From Ilyonectria destructans (Eukaryota > Ascomycota > Sordariomycetes > Hypocreales > Nectriaceae): 64,000 nucleotides of DNA. Position numbers and translations under genes: made by a program. The first letter of the stretch is position 1, and each line of letters begins with the position of its first letter. This document shows positions 1 through 11,528 of this stretch, one piece after another. The stretch lies in the NCBI GenBank assembly GCA_020740775.1, contig JAHEWK010000029.1:124001-188000 (forward strand), given 5' to 3'. The notes under the pieces are model-generated. The model made no database searches, had not been told where the DNA came from, and was given only the letters and a program-made list of their open reading frames with translations.

Positions 1-3000
1 TGCTGATACTCGGAAAGAGCTCTGCTGCTATGGCCACTCTCTTCCAGATCGGATCTTGGATCTTTGTGGCGTAGTTTGTCAAGTAGTATATCAGCGCCAT
101 TGTCTTGCTTTGGGTCCCGATGAAGGAGATGTCGTGATTGTGCCGCAGCCCGACCGCCATTGGCTTGTTCCATCGGTTGATCATGGGATGTGAGCGTTGG
201 AGCCGAAGTATACCATCCGCGCCGAATTCGCTTTTTGTAAAGAGCTTCCAAGGCGCATGGAACCGACATGTGGGCTTTTTGTCCCCCTCCTTGTTATGAG
301 AGTATTTGACACAAGTTGCGGTATGGACGTGCATCTGGACCCTGCCCGCGCAAAAGTGGGCTTCATCGTCAAACTGTTCAGAGAAGCGCCCTGCATCGGT
401 CATCAGGTAGGATATGTTGTCGTAAACCAGCCTAGTCTCGCTCTCCTCGCTAAAGGCAGCAGATTCATCCAGGTCCTGGATAATAGTTCAGCTTCCGACC
501 CCACATTGGCTTTCGGTCATATCAGTATATGAATGTACGTACCTCAGTGAAGACAGAATCGACATATTTCAGGATTCCTTCCCTTTCCATCGCCGCACTC
601 TCATCATCCTCCCCGTTTCCATGAGCACCGACAAAGTGTCCGAGCTCCAAGTTCCCTTCAAGCCATAGCAAACCATGGACATGAAGAGCACCGCGTTCGT
701 TGGTCTCGACAGCGCCAAAATACTGTCCAATCTGACCAAACACAGATTCCTCCCCAACCTTGACGTAATGCTCAAAGAACATCTCTACTTCGCGGTGGAA
801 GAAGATGGCAGAGCTTATGGGGTCAGTTATCGCCAGCTTCACTCTCTCATACCTATCCTGAAGGGCCCGAAGCAGGGTTGCTTCCGCGGCAGCCTTGTCC
901 TCCTTTCGATATGCCGCCAGACGTAGCTTTACCGGGTTCGTAATGTCATTAGGGTTCAGCGTAAACCAAATCGCCGGTAGACCGTATCTGATGATGAGCG
1001 CTTTAATCTTTCTGCGCATGGCTAGCCGCGACTCCTGCGACATGGCCTGTTTGTGGCCAAAGTATGAGATGTATCGCAGGAGCTTTTTGATATCTTCATC
1101 TCGGGTGCTCCCGCCAGCCTCTAACTCCTTTTGCACTTCCGCCAGTCTCTCTAGTGTTAACGACTGAATGATCCTCTCAACCTCAGGAAAATCGTTCCGT
1201 CGCACGCTCACCATACTTACTCCTCTATTCCTAGACCGAACCTCTATGTTGAACACTAGGAATGAAAACGCCGGATGATTGGCAAAGCGACCACCATGTC
1301 GTTGCAGCACTTTCTTCATCCATGCGTGAAGTCCGAGATTACGTGTTGGCGAAGTCGCATCCTCTCCACCCTCTCCACCCTCTCCAATACTGTCTCTATC
1401 ACGGACATGCCCTGTGAGCTGGACACTGTTCTTCCACAGGTCCGATTCCATCTCTTCCTTGCACCGTGGCCCACCGAAACCGAATGGGAATATTGTTGGA
1501 AATGCTTTTGCAAGATGCCAGAGATCATTGCTATCTGCAAACTCATTGCCTCTTGAAATGTGAATGTATGGCTGAAGGTGGGAATCCTGCGCGCTCCCAG
1601 TCGGCTGGTTGGGCGGCTGTGTTTGCGCATTTGTGTGTCCACCTCTGATTGTATCAATAGCAAATTGCAGTTTATCGGCATCGGTTGCTCGCGGTGCTGT
1701 ATCCAGTGGAAACATACCAGATGCAAGGATCTCATCAAGAAAGCTTCCCATGCCCTCATACTCGAGCTCCTCCCGACTGCGCTCGTCATAGAGCTGCTGA
1801 TCCTCGTCGTAACTTACATCATTCTCATCATACGCTCTGCCCAGCCCGTCCACAATCTGTTCGAGTGACTGGGGCCCAGCGTCATCCATTCCACGTTCTG
1901 CCGGGGGCACGATGTGCGCTGTTCGCGTTTCTTCCCATGCCGATGGTTCATCTCTCTCTATCCTGTCATAGATCTGGCTCGGAACCCCATGCGCCGGCTC
2001 TCCCCAACTATCCAACTCGGCTTTGTCGATTTGGATGTGCCGATAGTGGGGGTTAAATTCTTTTAGCCAAAGCAACGCCCGTTCCACAGCTCCTCTCCGG
2101 ACTGAGAGCAACTTAGATAGATCGCTGGGGGCTGGTCTCTGCGGCCCATGCCAGGATATATGGATATCCTCCAAAGATTGTAGAAGCGGATGTGGTAGTA
2201 CTGTGGTAACCAAGTCTTGAACACTGTTTGGAAACACAGTTATGTGACCCTTTACATGCCGTGCATATGCCGTACTCTGTTTGGTGCTTTTTGTCACTTT
2301 GATTCTTGCAACGAAGCCGAAATGGGTGTTGAGTGCAATCAGCTTCTCCTCAACCAAAGTCAAATCTCTGAGAGCATCCGGGTACATGTGCTCGCAACCA
2401 AGTGCTTGATGCAAGTTCCCGCCCCGCGCCATATTGCATTCGCGGATCTTCATGGCACAGTTTTCGCAGCTCGGTATAGCCTTGCCAACAGGGAAGCAAT
2501 CTGGACATGAATACGTGAGGCAGCTATTCATCGCTGCGCTATTTGTCCACTCTTCCCAGCTAAGCTCTTTTATCTCCGTGGTGCTGATCTTCTGATAGCA
2601 TATCATGCATGTGTGTATGGGTAGGGTGTCGATGTTGTGAAATGCTTGATAAAAGTCCATGACTGTGGATATATTCCTCTCACGGGGAACCGGCTTACGC
2701 CAATCCTTTGTGTAGGATATTCTCTCGTTCTCAGTAAATTCATCTTCCAGATGCTTAATTGCTCTCTCGAATGCCTGGGCTTGCTCTTCAAGGTTGCTAT
2801 TCTCAACCCGTCTTCGATTTTGCCTTTTGTTTTGTTCTTGTCCGTGTTGATCAGCCTTACGCTTGGCGCCAAGTTCTTGTTGGCCATGTTGATCCACATC
2901 TGAAAAGCTTGGAATGCTCATACATTGCTGCACGCCCAGTGCATTGTGCGGGTGATATTGGCTGGCGTCGGTTATTTCTGCAGCCTGTGTGGGGTTTGGT

Positions 3001-3851
3001 GCTATCAGCGGTTGCGCTGGTACAGGTTTTATTTGCTGTGCTTGTTGCGACCTCCTTTTCTGACGTCGTGGAGCATTAGATGGCAACTGGGAACTGGCTG
3101 GGGGGGTCCCAACGGCAACCAGTGGTCTTTGCTGTTGGGTTTGTCTCCTTTGCCGCCAGTTTCTTTCCCGGGCATCTTTCCGTCTTGATGCACGAGAAGT
3201 TCGCGGTTTGCCTCTTGATCTTGGAGGCGCCTGTATTGGTGTCGTACTCCTTGGCGACGGTCGACTCATCCAGCTTTCAGGTCCCTGTATTTGAGTATTG
3301 ATGGTGTCGGCTTGGTATGCACTTGGCTGATGTTCCCGCACCCGATTTCCTTCTCGAACATCTCTCCGCTTTGGTGCACGAGAACCTCGCGGCCTGCCTC
3401 TTTTTCTTGGAGGCACTTGTGTCGGCGTCGTGCTCCCTGGGGGTGGCCGGGTCATCCAGTTTCCTGCCGCCTGTGTTTGCGCATTGGCATTGTCGATTTG
3501 ATTTACACTTGATCGGTATTCTTGGTGATTGCCTGGTTTTCTTGATTGGCCAGTTGATTGTGATCCCTCTAGTGCCGGGTCTATAGGTACGGTTTCTGGA
3601 ATATCACCAGGTGTACTCGGTTGGACAGTAGAGTGAGACTTCATTAATGCCAAGCCCACAGGCTGGACATCCGGAACACGATCGCATATGCTTGGTTGGA
3701 CAATAGAATGTGATTCTCTTAGTGTTGCGTTTGTATTCGAGTTTGCCGCACTAAAGATATCATTGTACGTGTTCAGCCCGAGACTGCTAATTGTGCTGCC
3801 AGGCGTTCGACCACGCAACCTTTCAAGTAGAGCAGATAATGACGATTCCAT
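1..3851 (-). CDS. Helitron Rep/helicase protein, N-terminal part (C-terminus beyond window)
   Basis: This is the rolling-circle replication initiator of a Helitron, which nicks and transfers DNA single strands. Exon 1 runs 3851-543, a 67-nt intron 542-476 (GTACGT...CCAG, phase 0) follows, and exon 2 runs 475-1 and stays open at the window edge. The N-terminus (residues 1-350) is low complexity and carries two AT-hook-like blocks (RKRGRPRGS near residue 150 and a diverged second copy). A Cys-rich segment with CMIC, CPDC and CENC follows near residues 415-480. The Helitron-like N domain and the HUH-type motif ALHVHGLLWL lie near residue 1065. Exon 2 holds a QMHVHTATC...CRFH zinc-binding stretch and the two-tyrosine motif YYLTNYATK (about 62-90), the catalytic tyrosines. 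The PIF1 helicase half is off-window. The start ATG at 3851 is the first in this frame. No internal stop is seen, so the element may be functional. Confidence 0.9.
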
Positions 3852-4187
3852 TACAAGATAGTCGTGTATTCTTAGGGTGCGTAATCACGTGTATTAAGCC
3901 AAATAGCATTATAAATATGAACAATAAAGGTTGATGCCATTCACAATGCTGTTTTGTGATCGGTACATTCTGGGGCAGAGTTCGATTCTCCCACACCAAC
4001 CTGTCCTACTCTGCTCTTGATCCGATTCTATCCCGATACTCCCACGTCATCTTTATCTCTATTATACCTATCAAACTATATGATAATATCGTCTATCGTC
4101 ATCGTCTTGACCCACCTACCAATAAATGATAGCTCTATCCCACCATGGTCTTCTTTACTCTTCCAATTTCATCCCAATATCGGATTT

Positions 4188-4450
4188 GATTATTCATCCC
4201 GTCATCTACTCGGAGCATCATATTCCACCACCCTCTTACTTTTGTGATGATTAACTTCGGGCTTGATTATTCATTCCATCATCCACTCGGAGCATCATCA
4301 CACCGGTATACCAGTAGAGCGTCATACTCCCCCACCCTCTTATTCTTATAACATTAATAACATCAGGCTTGATTATTCATCCCATTATCTAGTCGGAATG
4401 CCATTACACCGGTAGACCAATACGGCATCATACTCCTCCACCCTCTTATT
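4188..4450. repeat. Degenerate direct repeats, about 77-106 bp units
   Basis: Three imperfect units begin with GATTATTCAT(T/C)CC at 4188, 4265 and 4371. Each continues with a CATC..CTCGGA.CATCAT stretch and ends in CACCCTCTTA. Unit lengths differ through small indels. Confidence 0.65.
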
Positions 4451-4648
4451 CATATGGCCGCTGCAGTATTGATATACCAATAGATCAAAATATCCCTTCA
4501 CCCTCTTTCCTTGTAATGGTAACATCGATGGGCACTTATGTGATTGATATAATACACACCACGTTATTTCATCTACCTATCATATACTGCCCAGCTCTCA
4601 TACTTGTTTTTTTTCTTTCTTTTCATGTATTAATATCTTACTCAATTC

Positions 4649-4942
4649 TTTGTAATCGTGGAAGAAGCAATTCTGTTCAACAGCTACGTTGATTGATCAA
4701 TTCCGCTGTGCAAGTATCCACTTGGCAGGGATCAACGTTCTTACCTCAAGGTGCTTTACTGCGATCGGCGACATGTGCTGACGTTTTGGCCAATCCTTTG
4801 TACTCATGGAAAAAGCAAATCTGTTCACCATCTACATTAATTGGTCAATTCAATTGTGCAAGTATCCACACCGGCAGGGATAGGAGTTCTTGGCTGAAAA
4901 TGTTGGATGGAGATCGGCGATGCTACATCCTGTCTGCGCAAC
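4649..4942. repeat. Two diverged tandem units of about 149 bp
   Basis: Unit 1 (4649-4790) and unit 2 (4798-4942) share ordered blocks: TTGTA.TC.TGGAA.AAGCAA, CTGTTCA, TGTGCAAGTATCCAC, GGCAGGGAT and GATCGGCGA. Both lie upstream of the gene starting at 5162 and may have been part of an older promoter duplication. Confidence 0.6.
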
Positions 4943-5161
4943 GAAATACAGTATCTTTACCAAGTGGTATCAATCTTCGCATTGTATATACTATATAATT
5001 TAATCGATTACAAATATCAGATGTATTTCTTCTTTGTTCCCTACATTTATATACCAATCTTGCAGGCTTATCTTACTATTGCTCTCTCTCTCTCTCTCGC
5101 AGAGTCGTAATCTTAACCGCTCTCCCATTTTTTATCGAAACCTTTGCTTGTTCAATATATT

Positions 5162-6673
5162 ATGTCTTCATCAACTTCTACCTCAAATTCCACTCTTAGC
5201 GGTCATCCCCCTCCGCGCATGCCTTATGACTCTCAGAAAAACCTTGGTAGTGATATGACCATGTCCTTTTTTGGTCAGCTGGATACCCCGACGCGGTTTC
5301 CTACATCAGATGAACAACTTATAAAGAGCCTCAATGTTGAAGCTCTTGGCAGGGTTTTTCTTCCACCCCCTCCCTATATGACACTGCCTGAATATTCTGT
5401 GCTGCGTCCTGAAGGGTATCGATCCCCTGATCCACTGCCGATCTACTTTAGTCTCAACCTCTCTGTCTATAACCAGCAGATTGTTGAATCGGAGTGGGAG
5501 AATCAGTGGTTCCATTTCACTGGCAAAGTACACCCCTACGCACTGGAGTGGGTGCTACGGGAGCCTGATGTTTTCAGCGATGAAGATGGTGACGGCGATG
5601 TGTACAAGGTTCCAGTTGTTCTCATACGCGACTTTGGATACCAAGCGTAAGCAGACTTACCATTTCCCCTTAGCTCGAGTTCGAATATCGCGCTTGCCAC
5701 TAATGTAGCTATCAGCATTGACCCACGAACTCTTTGCAATAGTGAGGGCTTTCCACTTATCCAACCGGTTGTTTCTTTGACGGGGCAGGTTCTCGGGACA
5801 GGTCACACCCACTTGATCAAGGACTCTGTCCCGCTGTTGGATGATGCGCAGCTGAGATGCTGTGCATTTATCCAGTGCTGTACCTACATCACTCCTGGTC
5901 AGCCATCAAAGAGCCCTTTCAAAGGCTTCCACCCCTTTCAAGTTTTTATTCTCTTTCCTATTCGCGCTTTGCCATTCTCTCTCCTCTGCAAGAAGATGGC
6001 AGATAGGAAAGATACACAGTTTGTACCAGGTGTTCCCTTCAACTGCGTCGGCAAGATTGTTGGCCTGCTTGACCATAGCCTTATGGTGGCTGCCCCTACA
6101 GTTGATGAGAAGGACTATGTTTTCATTGTCGTTCCCGACTCTTGGACGTTTCCGGACAAGAGCACGCCACCTGCACCTGCCGCTAACACAGTCTCCCCCT
6201 CTAAAACCGAACCTGGCCCATCCCAAGCTGGCGGATTCGCAGCAGCGAGGTCTATGTTCAAGTCTCCCTCAAAGAAATCTTCACAGGCGCAACAGTCACG
6301 GTCACAATCATCACAATCGCCGCAGGGAGGTCCATCCCAACAACCCGTTACACCATCTCAGAACAAAAGGCCCGCAATCTCCGCATCTCCATCGTCTCAG
6401 TCAAGTTCGAAGAACCCCGCCCCCAAGAGACTCAGGGGGTCTACTGTAACTACCGCAACATCTCCAATCATTGCAGGGTCGCCGGTCTCCCCTTTAACGT
6501 CCGTAGACTCTGATGAAAATGATAACCATGAAGAAGGTGAACCGAAGGAAAACGAGGACTCTCGATCACCTAACATATCTGCCACACTCCGATCCTCCGT
6601 TCGTCCTAATATGAGGTCATCAACTACCAAACCAGGTGGCAGGAACAAGACGCATCCCACGAAGAGACTTTAA
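5162..6673 (+). CDS. Uncharacterised protein divergent to the Helitron Rep gene
   Basis: Two exons: 5162-5646 and 5716-6673. The intron (5647-5715, 69 nt) starts GTAAGC, has a CTAAT branch site and ends ATCAG; the junction restores one frame (phase 2). A protein of about 480 residues is predicted. The N-terminal two thirds look globular, with beta-rich stretches such as WFHFTGKVHPYALEW, VVSLTGQVLGTG and FNCVGKIVGLLDHSLMV. The last 150 residues are Ser/Pro/Gln-rich with basic clusters (KSPSKK, APKRLRG), typical of a disordered nuclear tail. I do not recognise the family. The GKV/GQV/GKI strands are weakly reminiscent of OB folds, and some Helitrons carry RPA-like companion genes, so a Helitron accessory single-strand-binding protein is a possibility, but this is inference. 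Start ATG 5162 was chosen because it follows the CT tract; an in-frame upstream ATG lies at 5144. Confidence 0.6.
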
Positions 6674-7521
6674 GTAGCCTAATATAATAATAGTTGGTAT
6701 TTTGGGCTGTTGTATTGGGTTTAGAAAACTTACAGATTGATATGTGGGGGAAATAAGAGTGTGGTTTCAACACCAGTGCGAGTGATAAAGTACAATGATC
6801 TCAACACCAGGACATCTTGGCATGCCAGCTTCTTATACGCAAATTGTCAATTTTCCCTCTTTAGTATTGCGACTGATTGATCTCTGCTAGTCTCAGCCCC
6901 CTGATCCCTGTCTCAATTATTCACCCTCGCCCTATTGGCTAGGTCTCTTAGTTCCGCATTAAGCTCTTCAAATCGTGCCATTCAAAATGGTGCCTGCTCC
7001 TCAAAGCCTGCTGCGTACGTCTTATTGGCTACGCAAAATAAAGGTAACACACACACGCGCCCTATTGGCCAAGTCTCTTCATCCACCCACTCAGAGCCGA
7101 CCACTTAAAACCGCGCCCTCTTCTCAACACGTGCAGCAACCCACTAGTAAACAGGCTCTTGTTGCAAGCTTCGTGCCGAAAGGCTACTCAGCGCAAGGGA
7201 GCCGCCAACTTGCCCACCACGCCCAGCTTCCAACTTCCAACGTCCCCCGGCGGACGTGCGCCTTCCCCTGTTTACTAATTCAGCCGAAGGCTGACTCTAC
7301 ATTAAGGGTTTGGTGCAGACAGGGGTCAATAAGTTTCTCGGGTTCTGATTGGCCAGCAATTTGTATGGATGGCCGCAAAACGTGCAACAACTGGACAATG
7401 GCTGCTAAGAAGTGGGCCTAGCTTTCTGCGGCTCGCAGCACCCCTGGTTTGTTTACTTGCGCTTCGCTTGACATGGAAATTTCATTGAAACAACGCGTCT
7501 TGATGCGTGCTTCATTAAGTA
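6674..7521. promoter_or_regulatory. Intergenic region with repeated ATTGG (inverted CCAAT) boxes
   Basis: No supported gene. Four ATTGG boxes occur at 6934, 7024, 7064 and 7348, two of them inside a shared CGCCCTATTGGC block followed by GTCTCTT. They lie upstream of the helicase pseudogene that begins at 7522 and may be the remains of its promoter. The 15-bp palindrome at 7280-7294 is described with the candidate element ends. Confidence 0.35.
7280..7294. repeat. 15-bp palindrome, left partner of the one at 9415
   Basis: TCAGCCGAAGGCTGA, nested inside a longer stem formed by CCCCTGT (7266-7272) and ACAGGGG (about 7319-7325). The same palindrome in inverted context occurs at 9415-9429, so the pair brackets the helicase pseudogene. 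Confidence 0.5.
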
Positions 7522-9314
7522 ATGAGTCCTAAGTCTACTCCTCAAGGGCTTCAAGATGACTTGATTTCCATCGTCTGTGCCCGCTGTGGCGAGGAGAAAC
7601 CGGCGGGTGACTTCGTCAGCAAACGGAAATCTGCTGGGAAAACCAAGAACTGCCTCGGCTGTCGTAGTCAGTGCAATTCTCATGTCAGCTCTGTCTCCCC
7701 ACTCCGTAAGACCATAAGAGCATTCAACACTAACTGAATGAAGAATTCCAGATCCAGAAGCGCGATCCAAACATTGAGGAAGCTCGCCGTCCGTTCTTCC
7801 TCAGCTGAAAGACCTGCCCGGAAGCGAACTGACGGAGAAGCCGGCTTATCCCCTGCTAAGGACAGGTCTGGAACCCAGCCCACGTCGCCAGAGAAGCTAC
7901 ATCAACTTCATGCAGCTAGGAGGTTATTCAGAGAGTCAATCAGCCAGCCTCACGTAGTGCTAGGGACGCCAATTCCACCAACCCAACAAAGCTCGCGGCT
8001 CTTCCGGGAACTGGCTCCCTCACCTCCCGCGCAGCCAACGACCCATCCAACCGCCTCACATTCTGATCCATCTACTGTCCGAAGCAGCACAACTAATGTC
8101 GATTACTCTTACTTGGCTGCTAGGTTCCACAGGGCCGGAAAGGACTCGCAAGATGATCCTTCCAAGGCCGGGGCGAGGGCCAAGCTGGCCGCTGTCCAGC
8201 GTGACCATCGTTCACGACGCCGTGGAGGAGAGACTGTGTCACTGACTCCCACAATATCTCAACTCGGCGTCTTTGATGGGTCTGAGGGTCCTGGAGAAGG
8301 TATCCTTGTGCTGTCGTCCTGGTAAATTGTTCAGGCTAACCACGGAGCGTAGATGGGAGTCGAGATCGACTACAACTGAGTTGGTTTCAAGACGGAGATG
8401 GGATAACCAAGGGAGGCAATGACAGGGGACAGTTCTCTGAATCCGATATTGACGCTGAGGACTATTTCAACTTACTCCTTTCGCCTGCTCGACCACGGAG
8501 GTACCTCAAACAATTACTATCTAAGGAGTTCTAGAAGCTCCTTTCCAGCTGCTTACAGGCAAAGCTAGACGATCGGGAGGTTGCGAGATTCGTCAACGCC
8601 TCGTGAGTATACGCTAATAAAGATAGGGTGAACGAATATAACCACTATTACCTCGACCGCCTCAGCTGGCTGGTCATCCAGGTTACGGCTAAGAACGTCA
8701 GCCCTGGCGCGGCTGCTGCCCCTGACGACAAGGCGGGCAGCCTTGCGAAGCAGATCCCTATGTATATTGGCGCCCGTCTGATGCTAATATTTAACCTTTA
8801 GCAGCCCGTTAGCCTCTGCAATAGCACTCACAATACAGTTTACGATATCAGCTGGACACCCAGGGCTAAGCCCATCCAAGACCCTCCCTATGTAATCATA
8901 ATAGAGTTTGACAAGTACAACGGACTGGTGTTCATGACCACCTCTGATGGCAGGAAGATTGTTCCGATTCTCCCCGTAGAAAGGGACTTCCTCATCGAAG
9001 CCACTCTCTGCACTCGCACCCAGTTCCCCCTGATCGTATGCTACGCTATTGCCGTTCACAAGTCACAAAGCATCACAGAAGATATGATCGTTACCGATCT
9101 CTCCTGCCGGGATTTCCAGACTGGGTTAAGCTACGTGGCTGTCTCTCGTGTGAAGATGCTCGAGGGCTTGATGTTGGATGCCCCATTTGATCGCACTCAC
9201 CTGATTTACGCGTCTCCCCCAGATGGTATGAAGATGAAGATGAGGGATCAGCAGCTTCGGAGACGACAGGTTCTTACACGGAATCCCTACAAGACAGACC
9301 ACGGTTCTGCATAA
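7522..9314 (+). pseudogene. Decayed PIF1/Helitron-type helicase
   Basis: Remains of a superfamily 1B DNA helicase of the PIF1/Helitron kind. The N-terminal piece (7522-7737) has a four-Cys zinc-ribbon pattern, CARCGEEKP...CLGCR. A second piece (7738-8325) is a basic, disordered linker. A splice-like GTAAGA...CTAAC...CCAG lies at 7706-7751 but leaves the frames out of phase. The region where the ATPase Walker motifs should be (about 8340-8640) is lost or unreadable. The C-terminal helicase core is clear from about 8640: IPMYIGARLMLIFNL then a stop, followed by TVYDISW, FDKYNGLVF, and at 8928-9314 YAIAVHKSQSIT and SYVAVSRVKMLEGL, the conserved late helicase motifs. Without motif I/II and with stops it cannot be active. 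It may be the helicase part of a second Helitron whose Rep half is gone. Confidence 0.8.
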
Positions 9315-9414
9315 TTCCAGGTGATTCTGCTCGCGACAAGAAGAAATGTTACAAAAATTGCTCCAGTGCGTAAATAATGTAATGGTTGTAGATAATTGCT
9401 TGACCCGCGGACTC

Positions 9415-9466
9415 TCAGCCTTCGGCTGATTGTACCCCTTGCACCACCGCTCTAAAGTGCAAGGGG
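9415..9466. other. Palindrome plus 10-bp-stem hairpin, candidate Helitron 3' end
   Basis: TCAGCCTTCGGCTGA (9415-9429) is followed by a perfect hairpin: CCCCTTGCAC (9435-9444), a 12-nt loop and GTGCAAGGGG (9457-9466). The sequence TGACGTAGT follows, and about 13 nt after the hairpin the hAT-A stop codon region begins. A hairpin some 10 nt before the terminus is the hallmark of Helitron 3' ends; the usual CTRR end is not exact here (GTAG). Confidence 0.5.
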
Positions 9467-11528
9467 TGACGTAGTATTTTAGCTATCAATCCATTTGTTG
9501 TCATTCTCACTATCCTCGCTATCACTGTCATCCTCAACCTGGGGCTTTCCATACCAAGCCCGGAGACACTCACAAGCTTCTATGATATCTGCTTTCAGCC
9601 TACCACGGCGATCAACTATAGTAAGCTTTGCGCTACTAAAAAGGCGTTCGCACTCATCTGACATAGGTGAGATCGCAAACAGATCCAGAGCGAAGCGAGC
9701 GAGATCTCTCTGGGAGTCATAACGAGATAGCCAGTACGCAATGGCGTCATCGTAACCTGCCTCGTCGTCATGGAGCCGGTCGGTAGAAATATATTGTTCA
9801 TACAAATCTCTTTGGAGACCGGAGCGTCTGTTCGAATACGCTTATGTTCCCGCTGGCGATCAAATGCTGGGTCAGGAGCTCTCTCCTTCCTGGCCGGTGG
9901 TGGCAGCATCTCAACAGGGTGTCTTCCCTTATACTCTGTCTCCCAGAGATGCTTCACCGCTGATTGTGCGGATCAAACCACCTCTTCTTCTCTTCGTCGC
10001 CGTGAAGAACCCACTCTTGCCTGAACCACGCCCACTTGCGATATGGATCGAGGATTTGAGCCGCATAGTATGCCGGTGGAAGGTCAGTATCTTCAGGGAA
10101 TCGATTCTGCCAATTCAGCTGCTGGTTGTTGTAGTACTCGGCGCATTTTGACCACGCGGCATCTGCGCAGCTTTGAAGGTACTTCCATGTAAAGTTATTA
10201 TCGTCCTCAGTGTGGATGTCGTGGTAGTGATCCTTCGTCTCGCTTATCTCTCGAAGAAGGCAGTCCAAAGTTGAAAACCAGTCAGCAAGTGACGTCTTCT
10301 TACCTTCAGAAAGCAAAGTTGCAGCGTAGAAGTCTTTTAGGGCGAGTTCAATCTTTTCAAGCTCGAACCAGTGCTGTCCATCAAGTTTAAAGTTCGCAAT
10401 CCCTTGAGAGCCTTTCCCAGGTACATGGCGAGCTGAGAAGATCTCTAAACGTTCCCGAACATTCAATGCCCGTGTAATTGAATGAAACCATGAATCCAGC
10501 GTGTCGAGTTGTTCTGGATAAGCTCGAGCCCGTCGAATTCAGAGAGATCTCCACCGATAATGATTGCAGCAAACTCCTCACGGCGTTGTGGAGTAAGCCT
10601 AATGTATCGTACGAGGTTGTGAAGCCGACCTAAACATCCAAATTTTTTCCAGAGCTCTTCCACCTTCGCATAGTCTCCGCGTTGATAGTGCTTTTCAAGC
10701 TTTGCTAGATACTTCTCACAGTTCCGACCCATGAGAAACGCCTGGCAGCAGAGGTTAACAATGTGGCCCAAGCAGCGAATCGGCGATGGCGACGTTGTTT
10801 CGAGTCCATCCATGGGCAGAGCTCCTTGAGTATGAATTCAACAGCGGTATCATTTGACGAGGCATTATCCAGCATGAAGTATCCAATCTGATCTCCGCCA
10901 ATATCATATTCTTTTAGCAATTCAAGAACAACTGATCCAAGATTCTCGCCAGTGTGTTCGCCGCACATACGTCGTATACCCAAAACGGTAGTTCGTCGCT
11001 TGCCGGTAGTGTCAATCCACATGGCGATTACACCTAGAATAGCGTAAGGGTTTGGCGAAGTCCAGAGATCAAAGGAGATGGAGATTCTACTCCGCGAGCG
11101 CTGGAGGTCCTCTCTGAGCCGTTGCTACTTCGACAGAAAGGCGTCCATAACACAGTTTCGAATAGTTTTCGCTGCCTTGGGGAGGTGGTTGAGGAGTGCC
11201 GGATTCAAAAAGAAGAGTAGTTCTCGGAAATACTGATTTTCTAATTGAAAGAAAGCAATATGGCAGTACACAATCCAACGAATTAGAAGCTCTTTGAACT
11301 TCTCAATTGAGTCTTTCCAGAAGAAGGTATTAGTAGCAGCCGCGCTCTTCTGCTGATCCAGTACAGACTTCCGTGTCGAACTATGTTTCTTGATACCACT
11401 CTGGGGATCAATCTGGTGCTTCTGTTCTAGGTGATTTCTGTGAACGGCCTCTAGTAGCTGGATTCCAGCTATCTAGTCCAGGATGCTATTTACATCAAAG
11501 ATGAAGAAGAAAGAAAGAAGTTCCTAAG

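Larger units (their letters stand above)
3852..5161. promoter_or_regulatory. 1.3-kb divergent intergenic region between Helitron Rep gene and the next gene
   Basis: No credible coding sequence. The region separates the leftward Rep gene from the rightward gene at 5162 and must hold both promoters. It is AT-rich and contains two sets of degenerate direct repeats (listed separately). A CT-rich tract (about 5080-5100) precedes the rightward start, as is common in fungal promoters. Confidence 0.5.

Noticed and set aside
3976..4003. tRNA-like T-arm GGCAGAGTTCGATTCTCCCACACCA
   Set aside because: The T-stem pairs poorly and no matching A-box, anticodon or acceptor arm lies upstream, so it is not a tRNA gene.
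5647..5673. A 27-nt intron in the gene at 5162
   Set aside because: It keeps the frame but is too short for a fungal intron; the 69-nt alternative has a CTAAT branch site and the same frame.
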